A stretch of 64,000 nt of DNA from Ruminococcus flavefaciens (GTDB taxonomy: Bacteria > Bacillota > Clostridia > Oscillospirales > Ruminococcaceae). The DNA is taken from NCBI RefSeq assembly GCF_900108555.1, contig NZ_FNWV01000001.1:386973-450972 (forward strand), written 5' to 3'. A model generated the notes under the pieces. The model saw nothing but the letters and a program-made list of their open reading frames with translations. It was not told the origin of the DNA and ran no database searches. A program made the position numbers and the translations under genes. Below, one piece after another: positions 34,613-43,547 of the stretch (positions are counted from its first letter, which is position 1; the number at the start of each line of letters is the position of its first letter).

Positions 34613-37045
34613 TTATTTTGCTACAATATTAACAAGTTTATTTGGTACATATATCTGTTTAAGTATGTTTTTACCCTCAACAGCTTCCTTTACCTTCTCG
34701 TCTGACATAGCCATTTCAATTACTGAATCCTTGTCAGCGTCCATTTCGATATTCAGCTTAGCCTTGAGCTTGCCGTTTACCTGTACAACGATCTCGATAG
34801 TATCCTCCTTGCAGAGTTCCTCATCGTATACTGGCCAGCTCTCGTAAGCGATAGTATCATTATGTCCCATGATGCTCCATATCTCTTCACCCATATGAGG
34901 TGTGATACAGGACAGCATCTTTATAAGTCCCTCAGCGTACTCTCTCGGGCACTTACCGTTCTTGTACACAGCATTCACGAATATCATCATCTGGCTGATA
35001 GCTGTATTGAAAGCAAGCTTCTCGAAGTCGTCAGTTACCTTCTTGACTGTCTGGTGATATACCTTTGTAAGCGCGCCGTCGTTGTCGTCGGTAAGGTTCT
35101 CGGCTTCAATGAAGAAGTTCCATACTCTCTGGACAAATCTCTTTGCGCCCTCAACACCGCTCTTGCTCCACGGCTTGCTTACTTCGAGAGGTCCCATGAA
35201 CATCTCGTAAAGACGGAGTGTATCTGCACCGTAGTCTCTTACGATATCGGAAGGATTTACAACGAATTCAGGGAAACGCTTACCCATTTTGATACCGTTC
35301 TCACCGAGGATCATGCCCTGATGAACAAGCTTCTTGAAAGGCTCCTTTGTAGGTGCAAGACCCTTGTCGTAGAGGTATCTGTTCCAGATACGTGAATACA
35401 TAAGGTGTCCAACAGCGTGTTCGGGACCGCCGATGTAGAGGTCAACAGGCATCCAGTGCTTGAGGAGCTCCTGATTTGCGAATTCCTTATCGTTATGCGG
35501 ATCGATATATCTGAAGTAGTACCAGCTCGAACCTGCACTTCCGGGCATTGTGGAAGTCTCACGAGTACCCTTTATGCCGTTGTGGTCATACTTTTTCCAC
35601 TCAGTTGCATTTTCGAGAGGAGCTTTTCCGTTCTTGCCCTTGTAGTCGTCAAGCTCAGGGAGAACAAGTGGGAGCTCTTCATCGTCAAGAACGTGTATCT
35701 GACCGTCCTCGCCGTGAACTACAGGTACGGGCTCGCCCCAGTAACGCTGACGGGCAAATATCCACTCACGGAAGTGATAGTTTACAGTGCGCTTCGCTCT
35801 GCCCATTTTTTCAAGCTTCTGTGTGATAGCTTCCTTTGCTTCTTCAACAGTAAGACCTGTGAATTCCTCGGAATTGATGAGCTTATAGCCCTTGCCCAGG
35901 TACTCTGTCTTTTCCATTGCGGCTTCGGAAACGTCGATATGACCGTCCTTGCCGTCGATCACCTGTATCATATCTATATTATGAGCGATCGCATACTCAA
36001 AGTCACGCTGATCGTGGCTCGGTACAGCCATAACTGCACCTGTACCGTAGCTTGCAAGTACGAAATCGCCGATGAACATACGAACTTCCTTGCCGTTTAC
36101 AGGGTTGATACAAGTAACGCCCTTGAGCTCGCAGCCTGACTTTGTCTTGTTGAGCTCAGTACGATCCATATCGTTCTTCTTCTTAGTCTCAGCGATGTAT
36201 GCCTCAACTTCTTCCCTGTTCTGAACACGGTCAAGAAGGCTCTCTGTGATAGCTCCGTCAGGAGCAAGTACCATGAATGTGATACCGTAGATAGTCTCGA
36301 TACAAGTTGTGAATATAGAGAACTTTCCGCCGCCAACGATATCGAATTCAACCTCTACACCTGTAGACTTGCCTATCCAGTTGCGCTGCATAGCCTTTGT
36401 GGACTCAGGCCAGTCGATCTCGTCAAGTCCTTCAAGGAGCTTTTCTGCAAATGCAGGCTGGTCAATTACCCACTGCTTCATGTTCTTACGAACTACAGGG
36501 AAGCCGCCGCGCTCTGACTTGCCGTCGATAACTTCATCGTTTGAAAGAACTGTTCCCAGCTCTTCGCACCAGTTTACAGGCATATCTATATACTTTGCAT
36601 AGCCGTCAAGATAGAGCTGCTTGAATATCCACTGTGTCCACTTGTAGAACTCTGGATCGGAAGTAGCTACCATTTTTGACCAGTCATAATCAAATCCAAG
36701 CTCCTTGAGCTGCTTTGAAAAGGTCTTGATATTTTCCTGAGTAAAGCCGTTTGGGTGATTACCTGTATTTACCGCATACTGCTCGGCAGGAAGTCCGAAA
36801 GAGTCGTATCCCATTGGGTGAAGGACATTGTAGCCCTGCATACGCTTCATACGTGAAACGATGTCTGTAGCTGTATAGCCCTCGGGGTGACCTGCGTGGA
36901 GACCTACTCCCGACGGATACGGGAACATATCCAGTGCATAAAACTTAGGCTTGCTGAAGTCCCAGACATCAGTCTTGAATGTCTCATGTTCTTCCCAGTA
37001 TTTCTGCCATTTGGCTTCAACAGATGTGAAATCATATCTGCTCAT
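34613..37045 (-). CDS. leuS: Leucyl-tRNA synthetase
   Basis: 810 aa class I synthetase. Catalytic HIGH-type motif in FPYPSGVGLHAGHPEGY (about 38-54), a CP1 editing domain (about 215-400), and a KMSKS loop present as KMGKR, a variant known in Clostridia. The C-terminal anticodon-binding region is complete. No T-box precedes it; it starts 19 bp after a small membrane protein gene and so is read from the upstream array. Confidence 0.97.
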   Translation of the reverse strand: MSRYDFTSVEAKWQKYWEEHETFKTDVWDFSKPKFYALDMFPYPSGVGLHAGHPEGYTATDIVSRMKRMQGYNVLHPMGYDSFGLPAEQYAVNTGNHPNGFTQENIKTFSKQLKELGFDYDWSKMVATSDPEFYKWTQWIFKQLYLDGYAKYIDMPVNWCEELGTVLSNDEVIDGKSERGGFPVVRKNMKQWVIDQPAFAEKLLEGLDEIDWPESTKAMQRNWIGKSTGVEVEFDIVGGGKFSIFTTCIETIYGITFMVLAPDGAITESLLDRVQNREEVEAYIAETKKKNDMDRTELNKTKSGCELKGVTCINPVNGKEVRMFIGDFVLASYGTGAVMAVPSHDQRDFEYAIAHNIDMIQVIDGKDGHIDVSEAAMEKTEYLGKGYKLINSEEFTGLTVEEAKEAITQKLEKMGRAKRTVNYHFREWIFARQRYWGEPVPVVHGEDGQIHVLDDEELPLVLPELDDYKGKNGKAPLENATEWKKYDHNGIKGTRETSTMPGSAGSSWYYFRYIDPHNDKEFANQELLKHWMPVDLYIGGPEHAVGHLMYSRIWNRYLYDKGLAPTKEPFKKLVHQGMILGENGIKMGKRFPEFVVNPSDIVRDYGADTLRLYEMFMGPLEVSKPWSKSGVEGAKRFVQRVWNFFIEAENLTDDNDGALTKVYHQTVKKVTDDFEKLAFNTAISQMMIFVNAVYKNGKCPREYAEGLIKMLSCITPHMGEEIWSIMGHNDTIAYESWPVYDEELCKEDTIEIVVQVNGKLKAKLNIEMDADKDSVIEMAMSDEKVKEAVEGKNILKQIYVPNKLVNIVAK

Positions 37046-37064
37046 TGTAATATCATTCCTTTAT

Positions 37065-37415
37065 TTAATTATTAATATTTATCGAGTTTGTAAAGTGTTC
37101 CTTTATATCGCTGTGTACGCAAAGGAGCACTGCGCAGCCAATATCCGCTATACCCTCAATGAGATACAGCCAGTTTGAGCTGATATTGGATATATTTGCA
37201 GGGAGATGTATCGCAGCGATCAGCACAAGTACTGCTGCCACACCATAGTTTACGAATTTTATGCCTGTAAGCATCGCACAGGTAAGTCCCACAGCGATAA
37301 GCATATCACTGAGACTAAATCCGCCGCCTATGACCATATTGAGAACTGCCTTTGCAATAAGGTAAGCTCCTATTATGATGCATAACATACGCCCTTTTTC
37401 GTTATTGGTCTTCAT
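37065..37415 (-). CDS. Small multi-pass membrane protein, unknown
   Basis: 116 aa with a short polar N-terminus and four hydrophobic segments (about 9-30, 34-52, 55-70 and 84-101). No recognised motif. GGAGTGATCAG precedes ATG 37415. It sits between rsfS and leuS (4 bp after rsfS), probably cotranscribed; no function can be given. Confidence 0.65.
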   Translation of the reverse strand: MKTNNEKGRMLCIIIGAYLIAKAVLNMVIGGGFSLSDMLIAVGLTCAMLTGIKFVNYGVAAVLVLIAAIHLPANISNISSNWLYLIEGIADIGCAVLLCVHSDIKEHFTNSININN

Positions 37416-37419
37416 CTGA

Positions 37420-37779
37420 TCACTCCTTGACGAGAAGTCCGCTTATATCTATCTGCTCGCCGTCTGCCCACAGACCTTCAAGCTTATAGAAGTTTCTTGT
37501 ATCCTTGTAGAATACATGAACGATGATATCTGCATAATCAAGGATTATCCATGTATTGCCTGTATCAGCTTCACGTCTCTGTGGCTCAATGCCCTTCTGT
37601 GAGAGCACGAACTCAACTTCGTCTGCAAGTGTCCTTGCGTGGGTATTACTTGTACCGTTTACGATAACGAAATAGTCTGCAAGGATAGTAAGGTCTGATA
37701 TTTTTATAGCCTGTATATCCTCACCTCTCTTGCTGTCGAGAGTTTTTATGATAAGTTCAAGTTTTTCCTGTTCGGTCAT
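37420..37779 (-). CDS. rsfS: Ribosome silencing factor RsfS
   Basis: 119 aa RsfS/DUF143 protein that binds L14 and blocks subunit joining in starvation. Visible signatures: DLTILADYFVIVNGTSNTHA and WIILDYADIIVHVFYKDTRNFY with the terminal LEGLW. In its usual place near nadD-yqeK. GGAAGG lies upstream of ATG 37779. Confidence 0.96.
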   Translation of the reverse strand: MTEQEKLELIIKTLDSKRGEDIQAIKISDLTILADYFVIVNGTSNTHARTLADEVEFVLSQKGIEPQRREADTGNTWIILDYADIIVHVFYKDTRNFYKLEGLWADGEQIDISGLLVKE

Positions 37780-37782
37780 TAA

Positions 37783-39288
37783 TTAATCTTCCTTCCACCA
37801 TGGTTTCATATCGGGATTTCTCAAAGGCTCAGTAGCCGTTTCGAGTTCCTCGAATGTTGCGCCTGTATCGTCGTAAAGATCATACTGATATTCGTATTCC
37901 TGTACATATTCGATAATATTGCTCTCGGACATAAGCAGCGGATTCTGATATGGTCTGAATGACTCGTTGAGCATATCTATAGTTGCTCTCTTGTGGATAG
38001 AGTAGATACTGTACTCTACTCCGTCAGCAGCGTAATAAATCGCGTCCTCGCCCGGCACCATGTTTACGCTTACATTTTCCATTTTCAGTGTAGAGCCGAA
38101 ATCCGCAAGCTTACTGAGATCATCAACGCTCATATCCGTTGCTATCCACTTATTCTTGTAGATAGTATTCAGATAGCTGTAAAGCTTCATTTTACCTTCG
38201 TCCTTGACGATGCTGAGCATTTTCTGCATAGCTGCTGCCATGAAACGACGCTGGTTCTGAACTCGTCCGATATCGCCCTGGAGCCACTCGTGACGGAAAC
38301 GAACGAACCACTCAGACTGCGCACCTGTAAGTGTAACATCACCCGCAGGAATTATCTTGTCTGCTTCATAAATGATCTCGTTGTCAAGGTGTATCGGTAT
38401 ACCGCCTACAAGGTCAACGATATCAACGATATCAAAGCAGGCTGTAGTGATATATGCATCTATCGGTATACGGAAATTGTCCTGTATGCAGTTTACAACA
38501 CGCTGTATCTTGCTTACTTCCTGATCGTATCCCTCATAATAAACGCTGTTTATCTTTGTTGTGGGATTGCTTGTATAGTTCGGAACAGCGCAGTCACGAG
38601 GCACCTGTAATATATGGAGCTTTGCAGCTGCGATATCGAACTGGCATATCCATATAACGTCGGTAAGCTCCTGATCCTCATCAAATCCGAGGAAGAGAAC
38701 TGTATACTGACCTTCAACGAGCTGAGGAAGGTCAAGACCGTCTGTAAAGTCATCAGTTACAACATTTGTATCAACGTTAAGGTTGACCTGGGATTTTTCA
38801 AGTTCACCTTCGATATCTACAAGAGGCTGCCAAAGCTTGAAATACTTTATTATGGATACCTTCTGATCGGGCTGCCCTTTCTTTTTATACCATAAGATAG
38901 GCATATTCAGGAAAAGCAATATTATTGTGACAATACTCAGAAGAATTGAAACAGTCTTGATAACTGCATCTTTTTTGCTCTTTTTGCCGCTCTTTTCATT
39001 GCCGTTGTCATAATCATCGAAGTCATCGAAATCATCACTTTCCACAACATCTCCTGCTCTGCCTTTTTCATGGAGCCCGTGATATGTCTGCTTAGGTTCG
39101 GGAGCACGTCTTTTCGGCTTTTCCTCTTCTATGCTTATATCTATTGACGGAGCTTCGTGCAGTGCGTGATACACAGGCTGAGCCGTTCTTGTATTATCTA
39201 TCCTTTTAAGCTTCCTTAACGGCTTTGGCTGTCTCGGAGCAGTATTTGCGTTTTTATTAAACTCCTCATTAAGTTCTTCTCTGTTCAT
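37783..39288 (-). CDS. LytR-CpsA-Psr family envelope phosphotransferase
   Basis: 501 aa. A long basic and acidic cytoplasmic N-terminus (1-107), one TM helix (about 108-132) and an external LCP domain (about 190-420) with FLGFDED, DAYITT, VDLVGGIPI and the Arg-rich FVRFRHEWLQGDIGRVQNQR segments that bind polyprenyl pyrophosphate. LCP enzymes attach teichoic acids or capsule polymers to peptidoglycan. Start overlaps the nadD-yqeK stop (ATGA). In many Firmicutes an LCP gene sits between yqeK and rsfS, as here. Confidence 0.92.
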   Translation of the reverse strand: MNREELNEEFNKNANTAPRQPKPLRKLKRIDNTRTAQPVYHALHEAPSIDISIEEEKPKRRAPEPKQTYHGLHEKGRAGDVVESDDFDDFDDYDNGNEKSGKKSKKDAVIKTVSILLSIVTIILLFLNMPILWYKKKGQPDQKVSIIKYFKLWQPLVDIEGELEKSQVNLNVDTNVVTDDFTDGLDLPQLVEGQYTVLFLGFDEDQELTDVIWICQFDIAAAKLHILQVPRDCAVPNYTSNPTTKINSVYYEGYDQEVSKIQRVVNCIQDNFRIPIDAYITTACFDIVDIVDLVGGIPIHLDNEIIYEADKIIPAGDVTLTGAQSEWFVRFRHEWLQGDIGRVQNQRRFMAAAMQKMLSIVKDEGKMKLYSYLNTIYKNKWIATDMSVDDLSKLADFGSTLKMENVSVNMVPGEDAIYYAADGVEYSIYSIHKRATIDMLNESFRPYQNPLLMSESNIIEYVQEYEYQYDLYDDTGATFEELETATEPLRNPDMKPWWKED

Positions 39289-40505
39289 TTGAGTCCTCTT
39301 TTCAAATTGCTATCATTTTTCTCTTCTTTCAAAAGTCTTGTATAAAAATTATATCCCTCGGCGGTACAAATAGGTATAACTCCGCCTTTTTTTATTACAG
39401 ACTTCATGGAAAATGCGAATGCTTCTCTCATAGCTGCATTAAGGTCAGCATATGCCAGCTTGCGCATCTTGTCTACATCTTTATAGTCTCTCTCGGCAGA
39501 TATCAGGTCGCCCATATATACTATCTCTTCAAGGCGTGACATACCTGCTCTGCCAACTGTATGAAATCTTATGGAATTGAGTATATCTATGTCCTCAACA
39601 CCGAATTCTTTTTTGATAAAAAATGCTCCTGCGATACCATGCCACAGCGAACGTGTCTCAAGCTCTTCGCGGCATACAGTATATCCGCTGCTCATGACCA
39701 GTTCTTTCTGCACATCATCGGGCATTTCCTTACATATATCATGGAGAAGTCCCGCAAAATAAGCCTTGTCGGGGTCTTCACCGTATTTTTCAGCAAGCTT
39801 TCTGCATTCTGCCGCAACATTCATCGAATGTGTGAATCTTTTCGCAGAAAGACAATTTTTAAGGTATTTCTTTTTTTCATCGGGGTTATACAGCAATTTT
39901 CCTTCACCTCGTACCGAATATAATCCCTTCAATCTTATATATTGTACTACATTTTCGTCAAGATAGCAAGAGAAATCCTTGTTTTTAGCAATTTTTTTTC
40001 TGACCTCAGTGCTGGATATCACTGTGGGAGCAGCCTCAGATACCAGTATTTTGCCAAATTTTCCAAGTTCCTCTGCTTTTTTCTTCAACTGACCGATATC
40101 ACCGCTTTCCCGTGAAACTACACAAAGTGTTACATTTGCAAGTATCTCCTCAAAGTGATACCATGTATCAAAGCTGAGGAGCATATCGCTTCCCACAAGG
40201 AGAAACAGCTCATCATCGGGAAATACGCTGCGGAAATGCTCCACTGTGTAAATAGTGTAGCTCACGCGGTCGCTCTTTATCTCGTAATCACTGACAAACA
40301 GCTTATCATTGGCTTTTGCCGCCAGCCGCAGCATTTCAAGCCTGTCCTCATCGGGAGCATATTCAGCACTGGAACGGTGCGGAGATTTCTTTGACGGAAG
40401 AAGATACAGCCTGTCCAGTCCGAACTCTTCAACAGCCGTATTGGCAAGATGTATATGTCCGTTGTGAACGGGATTGAAGCTTCCGCCGTATATTCCTATC
40501 TTCAT
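39285..40505 (-). CDS. nadD: NadD-YqeK fusion: nicotinate-nucleotide adenylyltransferase + HD Ap4A hydrolase
   Basis: 406 aa, two enzymes normally separate in Bacillus. Residues 1-200 are NadD: GSFNPVHNGH (8-17), the ISSTEVR motif (about 164-170), making NaAD from NaMN and ATP. Residues about 210-390 are a YqeK-type HD domain: HSMNVAA, GLLHDICKEMP with the HD pair, and a later HGIAGAFF and HTVG, predicted to cleave Ap4A symmetrically. AGGAGG precedes ATG 40505. The fusion keeps the chromosomal order nadD-yqeK-LCP-rsfS. Confidence 0.93.
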   Translation of the reverse strand: MKIGIYGGSFNPVHNGHIHLANTAVEEFGLDRLYLLPSKKSPHRSSAEYAPDEDRLEMLRLAAKANDKLFVSDYEIKSDRVSYTIYTVEHFRSVFPDDELFLLVGSDMLLSFDTWYHFEEILANVTLCVVSRESGDIGQLKKKAEELGKFGKILVSEAAPTVISSTEVRKKIAKNKDFSCYLDENVVQYIRLKGLYSVRGEGKLLYNPDEKKKYLKNCLSAKRFTHSMNVAAECRKLAEKYGEDPDKAYFAGLLHDICKEMPDDVQKELVMSSGYTVCREELETRSLWHGIAGAFFIKKEFGVEDIDILNSIRFHTVGRAGMSRLEEIVYMGDLISAERDYKDVDKMRKLAYADLNAAMREAFAFSMKSVIKKGGVIPICTAEGYNFYTRLLKEEKNDSNLKRGLK

Positions 40506-40532
40506 TCTGCACCTCCTATGCTGTATTTATGC

Positions 40533-41228
40533 TTATTTCCACGGGCGTTTGCTGCCTGTCCAGCCCTTTTCCTTCCAGTAGTCCATATCAGCCTTGTTCC
40601 AGCCGTTGCGCTGCAAAAGACTCATTATCTTGAAAAACGCCCTTGTTTTTATGTCCACAGGGACTTTTCCCTGCCTTTTCAGTATCTTTTTAGCGATACT
40701 GTCGGTTTTTGCGTTTATGCTGTCTTTCATCTTGGGAGATACGCTGTTCCAGTCTATTGCTCTTACAGCCTTTCCAAGCCTGTAGGTCTTAGGTATCCCC
40801 CAGAAGAAACAGCTGTCAGCCATATCCTTCATTGTCGATTTCATGCCTGCTCCCGCAGCTGTTGCAACGACTACAGCCTGCTTGCTGAACATTCTCTCGT
40901 CGGGGCGGTGCGACATCCAACGCCAGCCGTAATGATCGAGGAGAGCCTTCATCTGACCTGTGCAGTGATATACGTACACGGGAGATGTAAGTATCAGCAC
41001 ATCGGCAGCGTCTATAAGCTCCGTTATGGGGCGCAGCTTTGCGTAGTGCGGACATTTTTCGGCTGACTTTGAAAAACAGTTGGTACAGCCGCAGCAGAAC
41101 TCGTCAAAATCACGTGGCAGGAACACCTCGCTGATATTCTCTGCTTTGGTAAGCTTCTCAGCAACTATGCGTCCGATACTGTAGGTCGAGCCCTTGTGGT
41201 TCGTACCGCTTATTATCAGCACCCTCAT
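40533..41228 (-). CDS. Flavodoxin-fold NAD(P)H-dependent oxidoreductase
   Basis: 231 aa. N-terminal strand and FMN phosphate loop SGTNHKGSTYSIG, CGCTNCF Cys pair region (about 46-52), and TSPVYVYHCTGQMKALLDH, typical of the FMN reductase/iron-sulfur flavoprotein group. The C-terminal part is not diagnostic. It lies between yhbY and nadD (3 bp after yhbY), where a flavoprotein is not part of the usual order, so it appears to be a lineage-specific insertion. Substrate unknown. Confidence 0.85.
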   Translation of the reverse strand: MRVLIISGTNHKGSTYSIGRIVAEKLTKAENISEVFLPRDFDEFCCGCTNCFSKSAEKCPHYAKLRPITELIDAADVLILTSPVYVYHCTGQMKALLDHYGWRWMSHRPDERMFSKQAVVVATAAGAGMKSTMKDMADSCFFWGIPKTYRLGKAVRAIDWNSVSPKMKDSINAKTDSIAKKILKRQGKVPVDIKTRAFFKIMSLLQRNGWNKADMDYWKEKGWTGSKRPWK

Positions 41229-41231
41229 GAC

Positions 41232-41534
41232 TTATTTTGCCTTGGGGATATTCTCGATAACAGGGTCTTTCTCGTTGCGCTTGAAAAGTACGAATTTATT
41301 GCCGATGACCTGTACTACATCGGAGTCTGTCTGCTCTGCGATAGCATCGGCAGCTTCTCTTGCAGTCCAGCCCGAGTTGTCAAGTACTCTCAGCTTTATA
41401 AGCTCTCTCTTGCGGAGTGCCTCTGCAATATCCTTACACATAGCCTCTGTAACTCCGCCTTTGCCCACCTGATATATGGTCTCGTATGTTGAAGCGATAC
41501 CGCGAAGGTACGCTCTCTGCTTGCTTGTTAACAT
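41232..41534 (-). CDS. yhbY: YhbY/CRM-domain RNA-binding protein
   Basis: 100 aa single CRM domain. The GxxG-type loop appears as VGKGGVTEAM, with LRKRELIKLRVLDN and the C-terminal VIGNKFVLFKR strand. It associates with pre-50S ribosomal particles in other bacteria. Its start immediately follows the rdgB stop. Confidence 0.96.
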   Translation of the reverse strand: MLTSKQRAYLRGIASTYETIYQVGKGGVTEAMCKDIAEALRKRELIKLRVLDNSGWTAREAADAIAEQTDSDVVQVIGNKFVLFKRNEKDPVIENIPKAK

Positions 41535-42116
41535 TCAATCACCGTATCTTTCTTTAAGGAAGCTGTACAGCTCTCTCAGGGCTGCACCTCTGTGGCTTAT
41601 TTCGTTCTTTTCATCAGCGGTAAGCTCCGCCATTGTGCGGTCGCCCACCATGAATACAGGGTCATACCCGAAACCGTTCGTGCCTCTCTGCTCATAGCCT
41701 ATTGCGCCTTTGCAGTCACCTGACATGATATCATGACCGTTTTCGTCAATGTAGGCTATAGTGCATCTGAAAGCAGCTCCGCGCTTATCATCGGGAACGT
41801 CCTTCATCTCCTCAAGGAGCTTTGCACAATGCTGTCCCTCGGGAGCGTATCTTGCGGAGTATACTCCCGGTCTGCCGTCCATTGCGTCAACGCAGAGTCC
41901 GCTGTCATCGGCTATTGTAGGAAGTCCTACAGCTTCGTATACAGCCTTTGCCTTTATGAGTGCATTTTCTGCAAATGTAGTGCCGTTTTCCTCAGGGTCG
42001 CAGTTTGCACCTGCTTCACGCTGAGACAGCACCTCTATACCGAGGGGAGCAAGTATCTCTCTTGCCTCACGGAGCTTGTTGGCATTGTTCGTAGCCATTA
42101 CCAGCTGCTTAATCAT
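41535..42116 (-). CDS. rdgB: XTP/dITP diphosphatase
   Basis: 193 aa from ATG 42116 (GGAGGTAAGG upstream; the longer frame is the ftsY shadow). RdgB/HAM1 house-cleaning enzyme for non-canonical purine triphosphates: ATNNANKLREAREIL, ADDSGLCVDAMDGRPGVYSA and the SHRGAALREL tail. Overlaps the ftsY stop by 8 bp, so it is translationally coupled. Confidence 0.97.
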   Translation of the reverse strand: MIKQLVMATNNANKLREAREILAPLGIEVLSQREAGANCDPEENGTTFAENALIKAKAVYEAVGLPTIADDSGLCVDAMDGRPGVYSARYAPEGQHCAKLLEEMKDVPDDKRGAAFRCTIAYIDENGHDIMSGDCKGAIGYEQRGTNGFGYDPVFMVGDRTMAELTADEKNEISHRGAALRELYSFLKERYGD

Positions 42117-43488
42117 CGTCCTTACCTCCGAACAGTCTGCTGAAGAATCCGCGCTTTTTCTTCTTCTCAGGCTCAGCAGGAGCTTCGCTCTCTTCTTCCT
42201 CTTCTGCCTCGTCCTCGTTTTCATCCTCAGCTTCGTCCTCTTCGTCTGACTCTTCATCTTCGGTCAGCTCGCTGTCGTCAGACTCTTCTGTATCCTCATT
42301 GGCTTCATCGTCAGACTCTTCCTCATACTCATATTCGGACTCATCTTCTGACTCTTCTTCGTATTCTTCCTCAGTCTCTTCCTCTTCGTATTCCTCGTCA
42401 TAGGACTCTTCTTCATCTTCTTCGTCCTCAGCATAAGGAATAAATGCGCCGTACTCGTTATAATAGCCCTTTACGCCGTCAACCTCAACAGTGTTGTCGT
42501 CCTCTGTCTCTTCCTCGTATTCATCTTCATCGTATGCCTCGGCAGCTTCTTCCTCTTCTGCAAGCTCTTCGAGCTGTTCGGGTGAAGCAAAGAGTGCATC
42601 AACGAACATATTGCTGTCAAATGGCTGTAAATCATCTATTTTTTCGCCCACGCCTATGAGCTTTACAGGTATCCCCAGCTCATTCTTTATTGAGATAACG
42701 ATACCGCCCTTTGCTGTACCGTCAAGCTTTGTGAGAACTATACCTGTGATAGGTGCTGTCTCGCTGAAAAGCTTAGCCTGATTTACCGCATTCTGTCCTG
42801 TTGTGGCATCAAGCACAAGGAGTATCTCACGTGAGCACTCTCCTGCCTTGTTGTCGATGATACGGTTTATCTTTTTGAGCTCCTCCATGAGATTTTTCTT
42901 GTTGTGGAGTCGTCCTGCGGTGTCGATAACAACTACATCGCACTCTCTTGCCTTTGCAGCTTCAAGAGCGTCGTATACTACAGCTCCGGGGTCAGAGCCC
43001 TCGGCATGTTTTACGATATCTACTCCTGCGCGCTGAGTCCATACCTCAAGCTGGTCTATAGCAGCTGCACGGAAGGTATCGGCAGCAGCAACGAGGACTT
43101 TCTTGCCCTCCTGCTTGAACTGGTGACAGAGCTTGCCGATAGTTGTGGTCTTACCTGCTCCGTTTACACCGATGACCATAATAACAGCAGGTGATACGGA
43201 AAGGTCAAGTCCTGTATCATCGCCCATTATCTCGGAGATGACCTCATGGATAAGTCCCATTATCTCCTTAGGGTCAGTTATACCGCGCTCCTTTATCTTC
43301 TTGCGAAGTCTGTCGCATATCTCCTCAGAGGTCTCAACGCCGATATCGCTCATTATCATCTGCTCTTCGAGCTGGTCGAAAAGGTCCTCGTCAATTACGG
43401 TAAACGAGTTGAGTACTCTCTGGATACCTCCGAAAAGGAAATCCTTGGTCTTTCTCAGACCGCTGGCAATTTTAGAAAAAAGTCCCAT
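42109..43488 (-). CDS. ftsY: Signal recognition particle receptor FtsY with acidic C-terminal tail
   Basis: 459 aa from ATG 43488 (GGAGG upstream; the in-frame TTG 43500 is part of that SD). The NG GTPase core occupies about 1-303: N domain helices, G1 GVNGAGKTT (107-115), DTAG (189-192) and TKLDG (253-257). FtsY usually carries any acidic A domain before the NG core; here an Asp/Glu-rich tail of about 150 residues (about 306-440) follows it and ends in a basic/aromatic segment, KKKKRGFFSRLFGG (442-455), that looks like a membrane-binding amphipathic helix. Role: co-translational targeting with Ffh at the membrane. Confidence 0.95.
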   Translation of the reverse strand: MGLFSKIASGLRKTKDFLFGGIQRVLNSFTVIDEDLFDQLEEQMIMSDIGVETSEEICDRLRKKIKERGITDPKEIMGLIHEVISEIMGDDTGLDLSVSPAVIMVIGVNGAGKTTTIGKLCHQFKQEGKKVLVAAADTFRAAAIDQLEVWTQRAGVDIVKHAEGSDPGAVVYDALEAAKARECDVVVIDTAGRLHNKKNLMEELKKINRIIDNKAGECSREILLVLDATTGQNAVNQAKLFSETAPITGIVLTKLDGTAKGGIVISIKNELGIPVKLIGVGEKIDDLQPFDSNMFVDALFASPEQLEELAEEEEAAEAYDEDEYEEETEDDNTVEVDGVKGYYNEYGAFIPYAEDEEDEEESYDEEYEEEETEEEYEEESEDESEYEYEEESDDEANEDTEESDDSELTEDEESDEEDEAEDENEDEAEEEEESEAPAEPEKKKKRGFFSRLFGGKDDD

Positions 43489-43547
43489 TATATCCTCCAA
43501 ACGTGGTCTATATTATATAACATATCAAAATATCAAAATGTGACACC

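Noticed and set aside
37046..37064. T-box leader for leuS
   Set aside because: Only 19 bp separate leuS from the upstream gene, and no AGGGTGGNACCGCG box is present there.
43133..43543. Plus-strand ORFs opposite ftsY and smc
   Set aside because: Antisense shadows of long, highly conserved genes; no SD and unusual composition.
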